A DNA stretch of 64,000 nucleotides from CADEDV01 sp048498035 (GCA_048498035.1 JBEHYT010000011.1:62001-126000), one strand, 5' to 3'. Positions 26,623-36,630 are shown, counted from the stretch's first letter. Program-made: numbers and translations. Notes: a model not told the origin generated them from the sequence alone.

Positions 26623-27495
26623 TCAATACAGGTCGTCCAGCCTCATTTTGAGATATTTCAAAATACTCCGGTGGGTGCTGAGCAGGGTAATACAGATGCC
26701 TACCAATAGCAGGGCACCGAATAAAAGGATCAGTCCGCCGGTATCATGCACTGTTCGCAAGCCGGGTACATACCGTTCTGCAAACATGATCAGTATCCAT
26801 AAAACGCCAATCGCAAATGCAGCACTGATGGCGCCATTCAGGATGGCACGTAAATCCAGCGGTTTGGCAATAAACCATCGCGTAGCGCCCACCATCTGCA
26901 TGGTTTTTATCAAAAAGCGGTTGCTGAACATGGCGAGTCGTATCGTATTATCGATCAGGAAGATCACCACCAGCGACAGGATGATGGCAATGCCAAACCC
27001 AACCAGCGTTACCACGCGGATATTCTTCTCCAGGTTGTCAACCACAGCCACAGGATAATACACTTCAGATACCCAGGTTTGTTGCGTGAGATCGGTTTTG
27101 ATAACGTTCAGCGAGTCTACGTTTACGTAATCTTTTTTGATTTTCAGGTCAACAGATGCCGGAAGCGGGTTTTCCGACAGGATATTATCCCAATTGTCAT
27201 TTTCCACTTTCACGTATTCCTGGCGCGCCATTTCCTTGGTCACGTACTTATAATCCCGCACATAAGGCTGCGCGGCAATATACTGTACCAATGCGGTGCT
27301 ATCGTCCGCTTTCAGGTTTCCCTTGATATAGACGTTAACGGTGATGTTGTCTTTGAAATATTCAGCCACTTTATTTGCGCTGAGAAAGAACCATCCTACA
27401 ATTCCCAGGAGAAACAGAACCAGGGTAACACCCAGGATGGACATAAAATAAGAAGGTTTTCCGCGTTTGATGGAAGCTTTTCCTGCCTGAGCCAT
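26623..27495 (-). CDS. ftsX: Cell division ABC transporter permease FtsX
   Basis: A 290-residue FtsX protein. There is one N-terminal membrane segment (YFMSILGVTLVLFLLGIVG), a periplasmic domain of about 130 residues, and three C-terminal segments with the family motif RFLIKTMQMVGATRWFI. FtsX with the ATPase FtsE controls cell-wall hydrolases at the septum; ftsE is not in the window, which is usual for this phylum. Divergent from leuS, 193 bp away. Confidence 0.93.
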   Translation of the reverse strand: MAQAGKASIKRGKPSYFMSILGVTLVLFLLGIVGWFFLSANKVAEYFKDNITVNVYIKGNLKADDSTALVQYIAAQPYVRDYKYVTKEMARQEYVKVENDNWDNILSENPLPASVDLKIKKDYVNVDSLNVIKTDLTQQTWVSEVYYPVAVVDNLEKNIRVVTLVGFGIAIILSLVVIFLIDNTIRLAMFSNRFLIKTMQMVGATRWFIAKPLDLRAILNGAISAAFAIGVLWILIMFAERYVPGLRTVHDTGGLILLFGALLLVGICITLLSTHRSILKYLKMRLDDLY

Positions 27496-27528
27496 GATAT
27501 GGAATTAGTTGGAATAATCGTGTTAGTG

Positions 27529-27536
27529 CAAAAATA
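27529..27536 (-). promoter_or_regulatory. -7 promoter box of ftsX
   Basis: TATTTTTG on the minus strand, 33 nt before the ftsX ATG and 22 nt from the facing leuS box. Confidence 0.55.
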
Positions 27537-27558
27537 GCCAATAAACGCCTATAATCAG

Positions 27559-27566
27559 TATTTTTG
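27559..27566 (+). promoter_or_regulatory. -7 promoter box of leuS
   Basis: TATTTTTG on the plus strand. The leader to the ATG at 27689 is about 115 nt; no T-box or other known leader element was recognised in it. Confidence 0.5.
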
Positions 27567-27688
27567 CGATCATTAAAACGATGGCTTACAGGCCGATATT
27601 GCCGGGAAGGGAGCAATGAAAATGTTAAAGAATTCCAGTTGCCCGCCGGCGCTTGCCCACCGGAATCACCCAAATTATAAAAGGAAAG

Positions 27689-30445
27689 ATGGAATACCAG
27701 TTCAGGGATATTGAAAAGAAATGGCAGCAATGGTGGATTGAGCACAAAGCTTACCGGGTGTCAAATGACTCTCCGAAGCCCAAATATTATGTGCTGGATA
27801 TGTTTCCCTATCCCAGTGGGGCTGGACTGCACGTGGGTCACCCCCTTGGCTATATCGCTTCCGATATTTATGCCCGCTACAAGCGCCTCAAGGGGTTCAA
27901 CGTACTTCACCCCATGGGCTACGACGCATTTGGACTTCCAGCCGAGCAATATGCCATTGAACACGGGATACATCCTGCCGTTTCTACCGATAATAACATA
28001 AAAAACTTCCGGACACAGCTGGACAATATCGGTTTTTGCTACGATTGGGACCGGGAAGTCCGCACCAGCGACCCGGCATATTACAAATGGACGCAGTGGA
28101 TCTTCCTGCAGCTTTTCAATAGCTTTTTTGACCGTAAGGCCGGGAAAGCCATGCCTGTTACCGCCCTGGCGCAGGCATTTGAAAAAGAAGGCAATGGTCA
28201 GTATCCAATGCCAAATGCGCAATATCCGCTGCAGCAATTTACCGCGGCAAACTGGTTGGGTTACGACGAACAACAACAGCAGGATATCCTGATGCAATAC
28301 CGCCTGGCGTATTGTGGGTATGGTGAAGTAAACTGGTGCGAAGCCTTGGGTACTGTGCTGGCCAATGATGAAGTGGTAAACGGCGTTAGTGAGCGTGGCG
28401 GTTTCCCGGTGGTAAAAAAGAAATTGCGCCAATGGTATCTCCGCATCACGGAATATGCCAATCGCCTGCTGGATGGGTTGGACACTGTTGATTTTAGCGA
28501 TGCCATGAAGGAAATGCAAACCAACTGGATCGGTAAAAGCAGCGGTGCGGAAATTGACTTTGCGATAAAAGACCACCAGCAACAACTGCGGGTTTATACT
28601 ACCCGCCCGGATACCATCTTTGGAGTTGACTTTATGGTGCTGGCGCCCGAACATGAACTGGTCGCTACGATTACCACCAGGGCACAGCAGGAAACCGTGG
28701 ATACGTACATCGCTTATGTAAAAAGCCGTAGTGAACGGGAACGCATGGCGGAGAAAAAGATCAGCGGCGCATTCACCGGCGCTTACGCACTCAACCCGTT
28801 TAATGGTCGCGAAATCCCGGTGTGGATCAGCGAATATGTGCTGGCAGGATATGGAACCGGCGCTATTATGGCCGTGCCTTGCGGCGATGAGCGGGATCAT
28901 AAATTTGCCCGTCATTTTGATATTCCCATCACCAATATCATTGGCGGGTTCTACAATGGAGAAGAAGCAAATCCCACCAAGGAAGCGAAGCTGGAACAGT
29001 CCGGCTTCCTGGACGGTATGTTGATGAAGGATGCTATTGAAGTTGCTATCAATGAAATAGAAAAACGCGGCATCGGAACCCGCAAAGTGAACTATAAAAT
29101 GCGCGATGCGGCATTCAGCCGCCAACGCTATTGGGGTGAACCCTTTCCCATTCAATGGATAGACGGCGTAGCCATTCCCCTGCAGGAAAATGAGCTTCCA
29201 CTTGAATTGCCCTTTGTTGACTCCTATAAACCAGGACCGGATGGAGAAGGGCCGCTTGCCAATATCCCGGAATGGACGGCCCGCCACCTGGAAACAAACA
29301 CAATGCCTGGCTACGCAGGATCTTCATGGTACTTCCTGCGATACATGGATCCGCATAATGACGACACATTCTGTTCCCGCAAAGCATCTGACTATTGGGG
29401 ACAGGTAGACCTGTATATCGGCGGAACGGAACATGCTGTTGGTCACTTGCTGTATAGCAGGATGTGGACCAAAGCGCTTTTTGATCTGGGCTTTATTGGT
29501 CATGATGAACCATTTAAAAGGCTGGTAAACCAGGGGATGATCCAGGGTAGCAGCCGTTTTGTTTACCGCGAACGCGGAACGAATCGCTTTGTATCTGCAG
29601 GATTACAAGACGGGTTTGAAACAGACGAGATCCATGTAGATGTTAATATGGTAGATGGAGTGGAACTGGATACTGCAGCTTTTAAAAACTGGCGGGAAGA
29701 ATACCGCGATGCGGAATTTGTACTGGAAGATGGAAAATATATCTGCGGAACGCTTACAGAAAAAATGAGTAAGCGGTTGTACAATACTGTAAACCCCAAT
29801 GATATCGTAGAACGTTTTGGCGCCGATACGTTCCGGATGTACGAGATGTTCCTGGGCCCTGTAGAAATGAGTAAGCCATGGGACACAAAAGGAATTGAAG
29901 GTGTACACCGGTTCCTGAAAAAATTCTGGCGTCTTTTTTATGATGATATGAAAGGAAAAGTTTGGAATGAAGAAAAGCCAAACGCGCAGGAGCTGAAAGT
30001 GCTGCATCAAACCATTCGTAAAATTGAATCAGATACGGAGCGCTTTAGTTTTAATACTGCAGTAAGCGGATTTATGATAGCAGTGAATGAACTGGCTGAT
30101 CTCAAATGTCACAAACGTGCCATCCTGGAGCCGCTTGTCATCCTGCTTACACCCTATGCGCCGCACCTGGCAGAAGAGCTTTGGCATACCCTGGGAAATA
30201 ACAGCAGCGTGCTGGATGCTTCCTATCCGGTGTTTGATGAGCAGTATGTAAAAGAATCGTCAAGAGCCTATCCAATTGCCATCAATGGTAAAACCCGCGC
30301 AGAAATCGAACTTTCCCTGGAAGCTTCCCAGCAGGAAGTGGAACAAATTGTACTGGCTAATGAAGTAGTACAAAAATGGCTGGAAGGAAAAGCGCCGAAG
30401 AAAGTGATTTATGTAAAAGGAAGAATGATTAACGTGGTGATATAA
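27689..30445 (+). CDS. leuS: Leucyl-tRNA synthetase
   Basis: A 918-residue class I aminoacyl-tRNA synthetase. The HIGH motif appears in GAGLHVGHPLGY and the KMSKS motif as EKMSKRLYN; the editing domain includes TTRPDTIFGVDFMV. The C-terminal anticodon-binding part ends RMINVVI. The ATG at 27689 begins the conserved EYQFRDIEKKWQQWW and is preceded by AAAGGAAAG, a weak ribosome site. It stands divergent to ftsX, a neighbour conserved in the phylum. Confidence 0.96.
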   Translation: MEYQFRDIEKKWQQWWIEHKAYRVSNDSPKPKYYVLDMFPYPSGAGLHVGHPLGYIASDIYARYKRLKGFNVLHPMGYDAFGLPAEQYAIEHGIHPAVSTDNNIKNFRTQLDNIGFCYDWDREVRTSDPAYYKWTQWIFLQLFNSFFDRKAGKAMPVTALAQAFEKEGNGQYPMPNAQYPLQQFTAANWLGYDEQQQQDILMQYRLAYCGYGEVNWCEALGTVLANDEVVNGVSERGGFPVVKKKLRQWYLRITEYANRLLDGLDTVDFSDAMKEMQTNWIGKSSGAEIDFAIKDHQQQLRVYTTRPDTIFGVDFMVLAPEHELVATITTRAQQETVDTYIAYVKSRSERERMAEKKISGAFTGAYALNPFNGREIPVWISEYVLAGYGTGAIMAVPCGDERDHKFARHFDIPITNIIGGFYNGEEANPTKEAKLEQSGFLDGMLMKDAIEVAINEIEKRGIGTRKVNYKMRDAAFSRQRYWGEPFPIQWIDGVAIPLQENELPLELPFVDSYKPGPDGEGPLANIPEWTARHLETNTMPGYAGSSWYFLRYMDPHNDDTFCSRKASDYWGQVDLYIGGTEHAVGHLLYSRMWTKALFDLGFIGHDEPFKRLVNQGMIQGSSRFVYRERGTNRFVSAGLQDGFETDEIHVDVNMVDGVELDTAAFKNWREEYRDAEFVLEDGKYICGTLTEKMSKRLYNTVNPNDIVERFGADTFRMYEMFLGPVEMSKPWDTKGIEGVHRFLKKFWRLFYDDMKGKVWNEEKPNAQELKVLHQTIRKIESDTERFSFNTAVSGFMIAVNELADLKCHKRAILEPLVILLTPYAPHLAEELWHTLGNNSSVLDASYPVFDEQYVKESSRAYPIAINGKTRAEIELSLEASQQEVEQIVLANEVVQKWLEGKAPKKVIYVKGRMINVVI

Positions 30446-30545
30446 CCGGGCTTTCGCGGCATTTTCGCTGCTTTGTCTATTTTCTTTACAAGCGGTTAGG
30501 ACTGGCTGGGATTAGATCGTACATTTCGTCATTAAATTGACTGTA

Positions 30546-33500
30546 ATGAAACGATGTTTTTTAGCCGTTGGACTGCTCCTGGGTCTTGCCGGTACTTCAT
30601 TTTCACAAAACACAACTCCTTATTTTCTTTCTAACCCCTGTCTTACTCCCGACGGGTCAACCGTTATCTTCAGCTTTGAAGGTGATCTTTGGAAGGCTTC
30701 CGTAAAAGACGGGAACGCCGTACGGTTAACCGCAATGGAGGGTTATGAAACCAATCCACGGGTATCACCGGATGGCAAATGGGTTGCTTTCACCGGTCGC
30801 CAGTTTGGAAACCCTGATGTATTTGTAATGCCGCTGGCTGGCGGTGATGTGAAGCAACTGACATTTCACAGCTCAAGTGATGACGTCAGCAGTTGGAGCT
30901 GGGATTCGCGGTTCATTTATTTCAACAGCACACGAATGGGACAAATTGCCGGCTTTAAGGTAGCCGCAACCGGGGGCACACCGGAACGCGTATTTGGGAA
31001 TTACTTTTTTCAATATGATCATAACCTGGTTGAGTATCCGGGCACCGGCGAAATTTTCTTTAACGATACCTGGGAAAGCATCAGCCAGGTACAGCGCAAA
31101 CGCTATAAAGGACCATTCAATCCCGACATCCAATCCTACAACCTGAAGACCAAGTCTTACAAACGATATACAGACTGGGAGGGAAAGGACTTTGGCGCTA
31201 CCATTGACCACAATGGAAATATTTACTTTATTTCCGACGAGGCCAACGGGCAATACAATCTTTATACGTTTAACAAAGGGAAAAAGCAATCGCTGACGCA
31301 GTTCAGCACATCCATCAAATCCCCGAATGTAAATGCCAATGGCGGTAAAGTTGTTTTTGAAAAAGATTATCGCCTCTGGCTTTTTGATGTAAAATCAGGA
31401 AAGGCAGAAGAACTGCCAATTTCTATTTTCAGGAACAACATACTGCCACAGGAAAAGGATTTTGACGTGCGCGGGAATATCAGCTACTTTGATGTGTCAC
31501 CAGACACAAAGAAACTGGCTTTCATTTCCCGTGGAGAACTTTTTGTAAGTGATATTGAAGGAAAATTTGTTCAGCAAGTTGACCGCCACAGCGCCGAACG
31601 TGCTACCGAAGTAAAATGGATGAGTGATAGTAAAACATTACTGTTGGCACAAACGCTGAACGGTTATACGAATCTGTATACGATACCTGCAGACGGTTCG
31701 GGAAGCCTTCGCCAGCTTACAACAGAAAAAGAGAATTGTCGCTCTTTTGTAATGAATAAAAGTCGCTCTAAAATGCTTTACCTCGCGGGCCGAAATGAAG
31801 TGCGCCTGTTGGATACAAAGACATTGCAAAGCAAAACGCTTGCAAAAGATGAAATTTGGGGTTTTGAAGGCAGCAATCCTTCGTTTTCTCCCAATGATGA
31901 ATATGTGGCGTTTACTGCCTTCCGGAATTTTGAGCAGGATATCATGATCTGCAACCTGAAAGACGGAAAAGTATTCAATCTCACCAACACATCCATTACA
32001 GAAGCAGATCCTACCTGGTCGGCGGATGGTAAGTATATCTATTGTACCTCACAGCGGCTGAAGGCTTCTTATCCGTACGGTATGCCCAACGCGCATGTGT
32101 ACCGGATTGCACTCGAAAAACTGGATGATCCCTATCGCCTGGATAAATTCAACGATCTCTTTAAAGAAGAAAAAAAGGACGAGAAAAAAGACACTGCAAA
32201 AAAGGCGCCGCCTGTGGCAGATATAAAGCCGATCACGTTTGATATGAACGGCATTATGGAACGCGTGGAGCAGATCAGCCCGAATTTTGGCCTGCAAAAC
32301 CTGCAAGCCGTATATGAAAAAGGCGATAAAACCAACGTGCTATATGTGAGCAATCATTCCGAAGGAAAAACTTCGTTGTGGAAAACAACACTGGAGCCAT
32401 TTGAGCAACCCAAAACCGAAAAAATAACCGGCGCAGACGGTTCATTCAACATCCAGGTGGTAGAAGTGAATGATAAATTATTCTGCCTTGCCCGCGGAAC
32501 AATCAACAAGCTGAACCTGGATGCAAATAAGACAGATGCCATCAGCATCGGGTACACCTTCAGGAGAAATCTTGCCGGTGAATTCAGGCAAATGTTTGAA
32601 GAGGCCTGGGCCCAAATGGATGAGAATTATTATGATGGCAATTTTCACGGGGTGAATTGGGATAAGACCCGGAAATACTACGAACAATTTATTCCCTATC
32701 TCAATAATCGCGGAGATCTTCGCATCCTGTTAAACGATATGCTGGGTGAACTGAATTCTTCGCACCAGGGCTTTAACACATTTGGAGATGATGAGCAATT
32801 GCCGCTGGTAAATCGCACCATGGAAACAGGAATTATCTTTGAAAATGATAATCCTTATCGCGTGAAATACGTGGTGAACAGATCAGCAGCAGATAAAAAA
32901 GGAATTGATGTTCGTCCTGGAGATATACTTACGCGCGTAAATGACCAGGCCGTAGACGCTTCGATGGACCGCAACTATTATTTCACGGTGCCTTCATTGG
33001 ATAAAGAACTGCGTCTTACGTTTACCCGGAACGGGCAACCAATTGATGTAAAAGTGCATCCGCAACCGAGTTTATTTGCCAACCTGTATGATGAGTGGAT
33101 CGACAATAACCAGGCTCGCGTGGATGCACGCAGCAAGGGGAAAATCGCTTATGGCTGTATGAAAAACATGGGCCAGGGAGAGATTGATCAATTTATCATC
33201 GACATGACACGGGAGTTGAATGATAAAGATGCGCTGATTGTTGATCTGCGTTACAATACCGGCGGAAATGTACATGACCAACTCTTGCAATTCCTGTCGC
33301 AACGCTCCTATTTGAAGTGGAAATACCGGGACGGCCAGTTTGCTCCACAACCCAATTTTGCACCCAGTGATAAGCCAATCGTATTATTGGTGAATGAACA
33401 ATCACTCAGTGATGCGGAAATGACAACGCAGGGATTTAAGGCGCTAAAACTGGGAACAATTGTTGGGAACGGCACCTATCGTTGGATCATCTTCACCAGC

Positions 33501-33692
33501 GCCGTTGGCCTGGTTGACGGATCATCCGTGCGTATGCCGGCTTGGGGTTGTTATTCGCTGGATGGTAAGGACATTGAATCCACCGGCGTGCAACCCGATA
33601 TTCTTGTGATCAATAGTTTCTCCGATAAACTGGAAGGGCGTGATCCGCAACTGGATCGGGCGGTGGATGAAATCTTGAAAAAATTGAAATAG
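30546..33692 (+). CDS. Tricorn-like S41 protease with N-terminal beta propellers
   Basis: A 1048-residue secreted protease. After a signal peptide (RCFLAVGLLLGLAGTSFS) come WD40/TolB-like propeller repeats (about 25-545, with YFLSNPCLTPDGSTVIFS and YETNPRVSPDGKWVAF). A charged Lys/Glu linker (about 545-565) follows, then a tricorn C1-like part with LNDMLGELNSSHQG, a PDZ domain (about 765-850) and the S41 core. The core has LRYNTGGNVHDQL, NEQSLSDAEMTT with the likely nucleophile Ser, and IESTGVQPD. It probably degrades peptides in the periplasm. The ATG at 30546 is used instead of the TTG at 30537. Confidence 0.9.
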   Translation: MKRCFLAVGLLLGLAGTSFSQNTTPYFLSNPCLTPDGSTVIFSFEGDLWKASVKDGNAVRLTAMEGYETNPRVSPDGKWVAFTGRQFGNPDVFVMPLAGGDVKQLTFHSSSDDVSSWSWDSRFIYFNSTRMGQIAGFKVAATGGTPERVFGNYFFQYDHNLVEYPGTGEIFFNDTWESISQVQRKRYKGPFNPDIQSYNLKTKSYKRYTDWEGKDFGATIDHNGNIYFISDEANGQYNLYTFNKGKKQSLTQFSTSIKSPNVNANGGKVVFEKDYRLWLFDVKSGKAEELPISIFRNNILPQEKDFDVRGNISYFDVSPDTKKLAFISRGELFVSDIEGKFVQQVDRHSAERATEVKWMSDSKTLLLAQTLNGYTNLYTIPADGSGSLRQLTTEKENCRSFVMNKSRSKMLYLAGRNEVRLLDTKTLQSKTLAKDEIWGFEGSNPSFSPNDEYVAFTAFRNFEQDIMICNLKDGKVFNLTNTSITEADPTWSADGKYIYCTSQRLKASYPYGMPNAHVYRIALEKLDDPYRLDKFNDLFKEEKKDEKKDTAKKAPPVADIKPITFDMNGIMERVEQISPNFGLQNLQAVYEKGDKTNVLYVSNHSEGKTSLWKTTLEPFEQPKTEKITGADGSFNIQVVEVNDKLFCLARGTINKLNLDANKTDAISIGYTFRRNLAGEFRQMFEEAWAQMDENYYDGNFHGVNWDKTRKYYEQFIPYLNNRGDLRILLNDMLGELNSSHQGFNTFGDDEQLPLVNRTMETGIIFENDNPYRVKYVVNRSAADKKGIDVRPGDILTRVNDQAVDASMDRNYYFTVPSLDKELRLTFTRNGQPIDVKVHPQPSLFANLYDEWIDNNQARVDARSKGKIAYGCMKNMGQGEIDQFIIDMTRELNDKDALIVDLRYNTGGNVHDQLLQFLSQRSYLKWKYRDGQFAPQPNFAPSDKPIVLLVNEQSLSDAEMTTQGFKALKLGTIVGNGTYRWIIFTSAVGLVDGSSVRMPAWGCYSLDGKDIESTGVQPDILVINSFSDKLEGRDPQLDRAVDEILKKLK

Positions 33693-33694
33693 AT

Positions 33695-33725
33695 AAAAGG
33701 GGCGGAAAATCACCGCCCCTTTTTA
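33695..33725. terminator. Bidirectional intrinsic terminator
   Basis: Perfect AAAAGGGGCGG / CCGCCCCTTTT stem with a 7-nt loop between the convergent genes ending at 33692 and 33736. Confidence 0.9.
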
Positions 33726-33735
33726 TTTGTCATGG

Positions 33736-34815
33736 CTATGGCGAACTCGGTTTTGTTAAGCGAACCACTGCGCTCGTTCCTTCTGTGCTTTCCAGGTGTG
33801 CTGTATATCGTTGTTCCCCCACCACGGCAATCATCAGCGATGTGTTGGGAGGAATAGTCCCCAGGTTTTCGGCCACCATCGTCAATTCATTCTCTGTTTT
33901 TAGGTCTGCAGTAGCCAGTTTGATGGTATACGGAACGGCCGCCAGGCGAATATGTTGAAACACCAGTTCGTTATTGAGGAACAGCGAAATGGAATCTCCA
34001 TCAATTTCTCCATGATCGTAAAAACGCAGTTCGATGGAATCGCCGGTGAGTGGGATTTCTGTAAAAATTTGTTTTTTCCTGGAGTTGAACTTTTCTTCAA
34101 TGCTCAATGGCGCCGGTGCTGTGATCGTTGTAATGACGGGTGTGGCAACCGGTTCTTTTGTTTGTTCCGTTATCGTTTTTACCGGTTGTTGTGGAATAGA
34201 TGTTTTGGCAACCGGAGGAGTAGTCGCAGGTAGTTCAGATTTTGTAACAACAGGCGCCGGTTTTTCTTCGGTCACTGGAAGCGCTGGTACCGCTGGCCGC
34301 TGGAAAGCGATAGCGCCAACACTGTCGATGATTTCAGGTGTATTGGCTCCATAAGTATAGTTGTCAATTACGTAATCCCATTCATCCAGGAACTGCGGAT
34401 CCTCCACTTTTACAAGGTGAGTTTCACCAGTTGCATCGGGGTCAGTTCTGCGACCGCTTTTACCATCCAGCATCATTTTTCCAGAGCCGGGACAATTAAA
34501 ATCAGCGTAGGAAATGGACGGATAACGACCCGGCGATGTAATGCTGAGCTTCCCGGATTTTTCTTCAATCAATTGGTCATCCCACCACACCACCTCATTG
34601 GATTGATCTACATATCCGCGGATGCTGTAGCGACGGTAATTACTGGCAGATTCATAATAATAAGATGTGCCACGGACGCTGTCGCCCTGCAATACAAGTT
34701 TCACTTCCACCTTCTGGTGGTTCAGGCGTCCTTTCCAAAATCCCGTAACCATTTGGCCCGGTGCTGTGAAGATGGTAGCGAGGAAATAAAGCAGGAAAAT
34801 AAATGTCCGATTCAA
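33736..34815 (-). CDS. Secreted protein of unknown function with Pro/Thr-rich linker
   Basis: A protein of about 359 residues if it starts at the TTG at 34815, which directly opens a good signal peptide (NRTFIFLLYFLATIFTAPGQ). No in-frame ATG precedes it; a longer TTG start at 34941 would hide the signal. The N-terminal 140 residues read as a beta domain (VTGFWKGRLNHQKVEVKLVLQG). A Pro/Thr/Val linker (about residues 175-240) follows, and then a C-terminal beta domain (DSIELRFYDHGEIDGDSISLFL) of a type seen in Bacteroidota surface proteins. No family assigned; start uncertain. Confidence 0.65.
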   Translation of the reverse strand: MNRTFIFLLYFLATIFTAPGQMVTGFWKGRLNHQKVEVKLVLQGDSVRGTSYYYESASNYRRYSIRGYVDQSNEVVWWDDQLIEEKSGKLSITSPGRYPSISYADFNCPGSGKMMLDGKSGRRTDPDATGETHLVKVEDPQFLDEWDYVIDNYTYGANTPEIIDSVGAIAFQRPAVPALPVTEEKPAPVVTKSELPATTPPVAKTSIPQQPVKTITEQTKEPVATPVITTITAPAPLSIEEKFNSRKKQIFTEIPLTGDSIELRFYDHGEIDGDSISLFLNNELVFQHIRLAAVPYTIKLATADLKTENELTMVAENLGTIPPNTSLMIAVVGEQRYTAHLESTEGTSAVVRLTKPSSP

Positions 34816-34971
34816 ATTCCAGGATTTAACGTACCCCAAAACGTTCAAAACCACGTTGTAAGTATTCTGCCCGCCGAAAAAATGCGCTAAAAAATGCGCT
34901 GAAGGGAATCTACCACGAAAATTGACCCCGGCAAGCCGCAATTTTTACAGTGATTTGCTGCCAAACACCTT

Positions 34972-34979
34972 TACTTTTG
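34972..34979 (+). promoter_or_regulatory. -7 promoter box of the M23 peptidase gene
   Basis: TACTTTTG matches TAnnTTTG and ends 7 nt before the ATG at 34987. Confidence 0.5.
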
Positions 34980-34986
34980 ATTGATT

Positions 34987-35688
34987 ATGGCAGAGCCGAT
35001 AATAACAATTTTAAGCCAGCAGGCTGATGTTTCACCGGTTGTTCCTTTTGAACCCGGTCGGGATCACCTGTTGCCGATTGATTTTACAGCAGCCAATACG
35101 TCTTTACTGCCTGAAATAATTGGCGACACGCAGGCATTCACCAACTGGATAAATGATCAATTGCATCTCCACAATGCGCGGTATGGAATCGGCGGCTACG
35201 CCGAACATAGAACAATTTATAGCCGAAGCCAGGTTTTTGATACGCCGGGTGAAGAAGAACCCCGCCGGCTGCACCTGGGAATCGATATCTGGGGCCCGCC
35301 AAGAACGGCTGTAATGGCCCCGTTGGACGGGATCGTGCACAGTTTCGCCTTCAACGATCGTTTTGGTGATTATGGCGCTACCATCATTCTTACGCATCGC
35401 GTGCAGGATTTGGTTTTTTATTCTTTGTACGGTCACCTCAGCTTGAATTCAATCCGGAACCTGTCTGAAGGACAACGAATTGAAAAAGGGGAACACTTTG
35501 CAGAATTCGGCATCCAGGCTGAAAACGGCCAGTGGCCACCACACCTGCACTTTCAATTGATCCGGGACCTGCAGGGCTATAGCGGCGATTATCCCGGTGT
35601 ATGTAAATTTTCAGAGCGGGAAAGGTGGTTGAACAATTGCCCTAATCCGGATCTGCTGCTGCGCATGATACAATACGCGGAAAAATAG
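34987..35688 (+). CDS. M23 (LytM-like) metallopeptidase family protein
   Basis: A 233-residue protein with the zinc motifs of M23 peptidoglycan endopeptidases: RLHLGIDIWGP (HxxxD) and PPHLHFQLI (HxH), plus LYGHLSLNS between them. There is no clear signal peptide, so it may act in the cytoplasm or use a non-classical route; this is unusual for a cell-wall hydrolase. In Bacteroidota similar signal-less proteins are found. The ATG at 34987 is chosen as it follows the -7 box; the TTG at 34981 is inside it. Confidence 0.8.
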   Translation: MAEPIITILSQQADVSPVVPFEPGRDHLLPIDFTAANTSLLPEIIGDTQAFTNWINDQLHLHNARYGIGGYAEHRTIYSRSQVFDTPGEEEPRRLHLGIDIWGPPRTAVMAPLDGIVHSFAFNDRFGDYGATIILTHRVQDLVFYSLYGHLSLNSIRNLSEGQRIEKGEHFAEFGIQAENGQWPPHLHFQLIRDLQGYSGDYPGVCKFSERERWLNNCPNPDLLLRMIQYAEK

Positions 35689-35714
35689 GGAGCAGCTGCG
35701 AAGACAGCTGCTCC
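35689..35714. repeat. Perfect 10-bp inverted repeat between convergent genes
   Basis: GGAGCAGCTG and CAGCTGCTCC with a 6-nt loop start right after the TAG of the M23 gene. There is no T-run, so it is either a factor-aided terminator or an mRNA 3'-end stabiliser. Confidence 0.7.
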
Positions 35715-35729
35715 ATGTAGATTCATTCA

Positions 35730-36620
35730 TTAGCCGGCATTATAAATCTTTGCAAATTCCTTTGCAAAATCTTCCAGGCGCACGGCACCCAGGGCGGGTA
35801 CATGCTTTTCAAAATCTTCTGTGATCAGTCCTTCGCGAAATGCTTTTCCCATTTGTACATAAGCCGTAACAATGGACTCCGGCAAACCCGCCTGTTGCAT
35901 GCCTTCGGCAGATTGTTCGTCTGAAAAAACAACCCAGGGCAAGTTGGGTTGATTCACTTCCTTGCCAATTGCCGAGGCAATTGCTGTTGCGGTTTGATAG
36001 TCGCTGGCAACATATTGATGCCCCTGACCTTTAAATGAAAGTTGTAACAACGCTATGGCGGCCGCGTTCGCAATGTCACCGGTATCGGCAAGGGGAATTC
36101 GTTGTCCTTCCAGGCCAAAATTGCTTCCCATGATATGCGCGTTGCGAATCATCGGGATCATTGACAAAAGATTGCGATAGAAATAGCCCGGACGAAGCGC
36201 CAGCACATTTACATCCGGAAGGGTTTTCAATTGCTGTTCAAACGCCGCAAGTCCGTCAATAGGACCCGTACCGGATCCTGCGTGGGCACCAACACTGCTA
36301 AGTACAACAATGTTTTTTACGCCGGTTTTTTGAAGGGCCGACATATAAGCGGTTGATACAGCGTCCTGGAATTCCCGGATGGGTGTTCCGTCAGAGGGTG
36401 ATGGGATCATCAGGTACAGGGCATCTGCGCCCGCAAAAGTCTGTTGTAAAAAATTTGCATCCCTCAGAGAGCCAATCGCTGCTGTTGCACCCAATTGGGC
36501 GATGGCGGAACCATGCGCCGGGTTGCTGCTAATAACGGTTACATGGTGGCCGGCTTTTACAAGCTGCTGGGTAAGAGGCTTGGCGATGTTTCCGGTAGAA
36601 CCGGTAAGAACGTACTTCAT
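35730..36620 (-). CDS. NmrA-like NAD(P)-binding oxidoreductase
   Basis: A 296-residue atypical short-chain dehydrogenase. The nucleotide-binding motif TGSTGNIAKPL is at the N-terminus, and a NmrA-type substrate region with LRPGYFYRNL follows. There is no YxxxK active site, as in NmrA and quinone-sensing relatives. It lies 43 bp downstream of the marR gene on the same strand and has an upstream palindrome (36631-36650) that matches the one before marR, so it is probably a target of that regulator, for example in a quinone or electrophile response. Confidence 0.85.
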   Translation of the reverse strand: MKYVLTGSTGNIAKPLTQQLVKAGHHVTVISSNPAHGSAIAQLGATAAIGSLRDANFLQQTFAGADALYLMIPSPSDGTPIREFQDAVSTAYMSALQKTGVKNIVVLSSVGAHAGSGTGPIDGLAAFEQQLKTLPDVNVLALRPGYFYRNLLSMIPMIRNAHIMGSNFGLEGQRIPLADTGDIANAAAIALLQLSFKGQGHQYVASDYQTATAIASAIGKEVNQPNLPWVVFSDEQSAEGMQQAGLPESIVTAYVQMGKAFREGLITEDFEKHVPALGAVRLEDFAKEFAKIYNAG

Positions 36621-36630
36621 ATTGATTGTT

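Noticed and set aside
27572..27688. A leader peptide or T-box controlling leuS
   Set aside because: Two short frames exist (from 27581 and 27616) but neither is leucine-rich, and I see no T-box sequence or terminator.
27761..29287. A 508-codon frame antisense to leuS
   Set aside because: Long mirror frames are common opposite highly expressed genes; leuS is unambiguous and the antisense product has no domain features.
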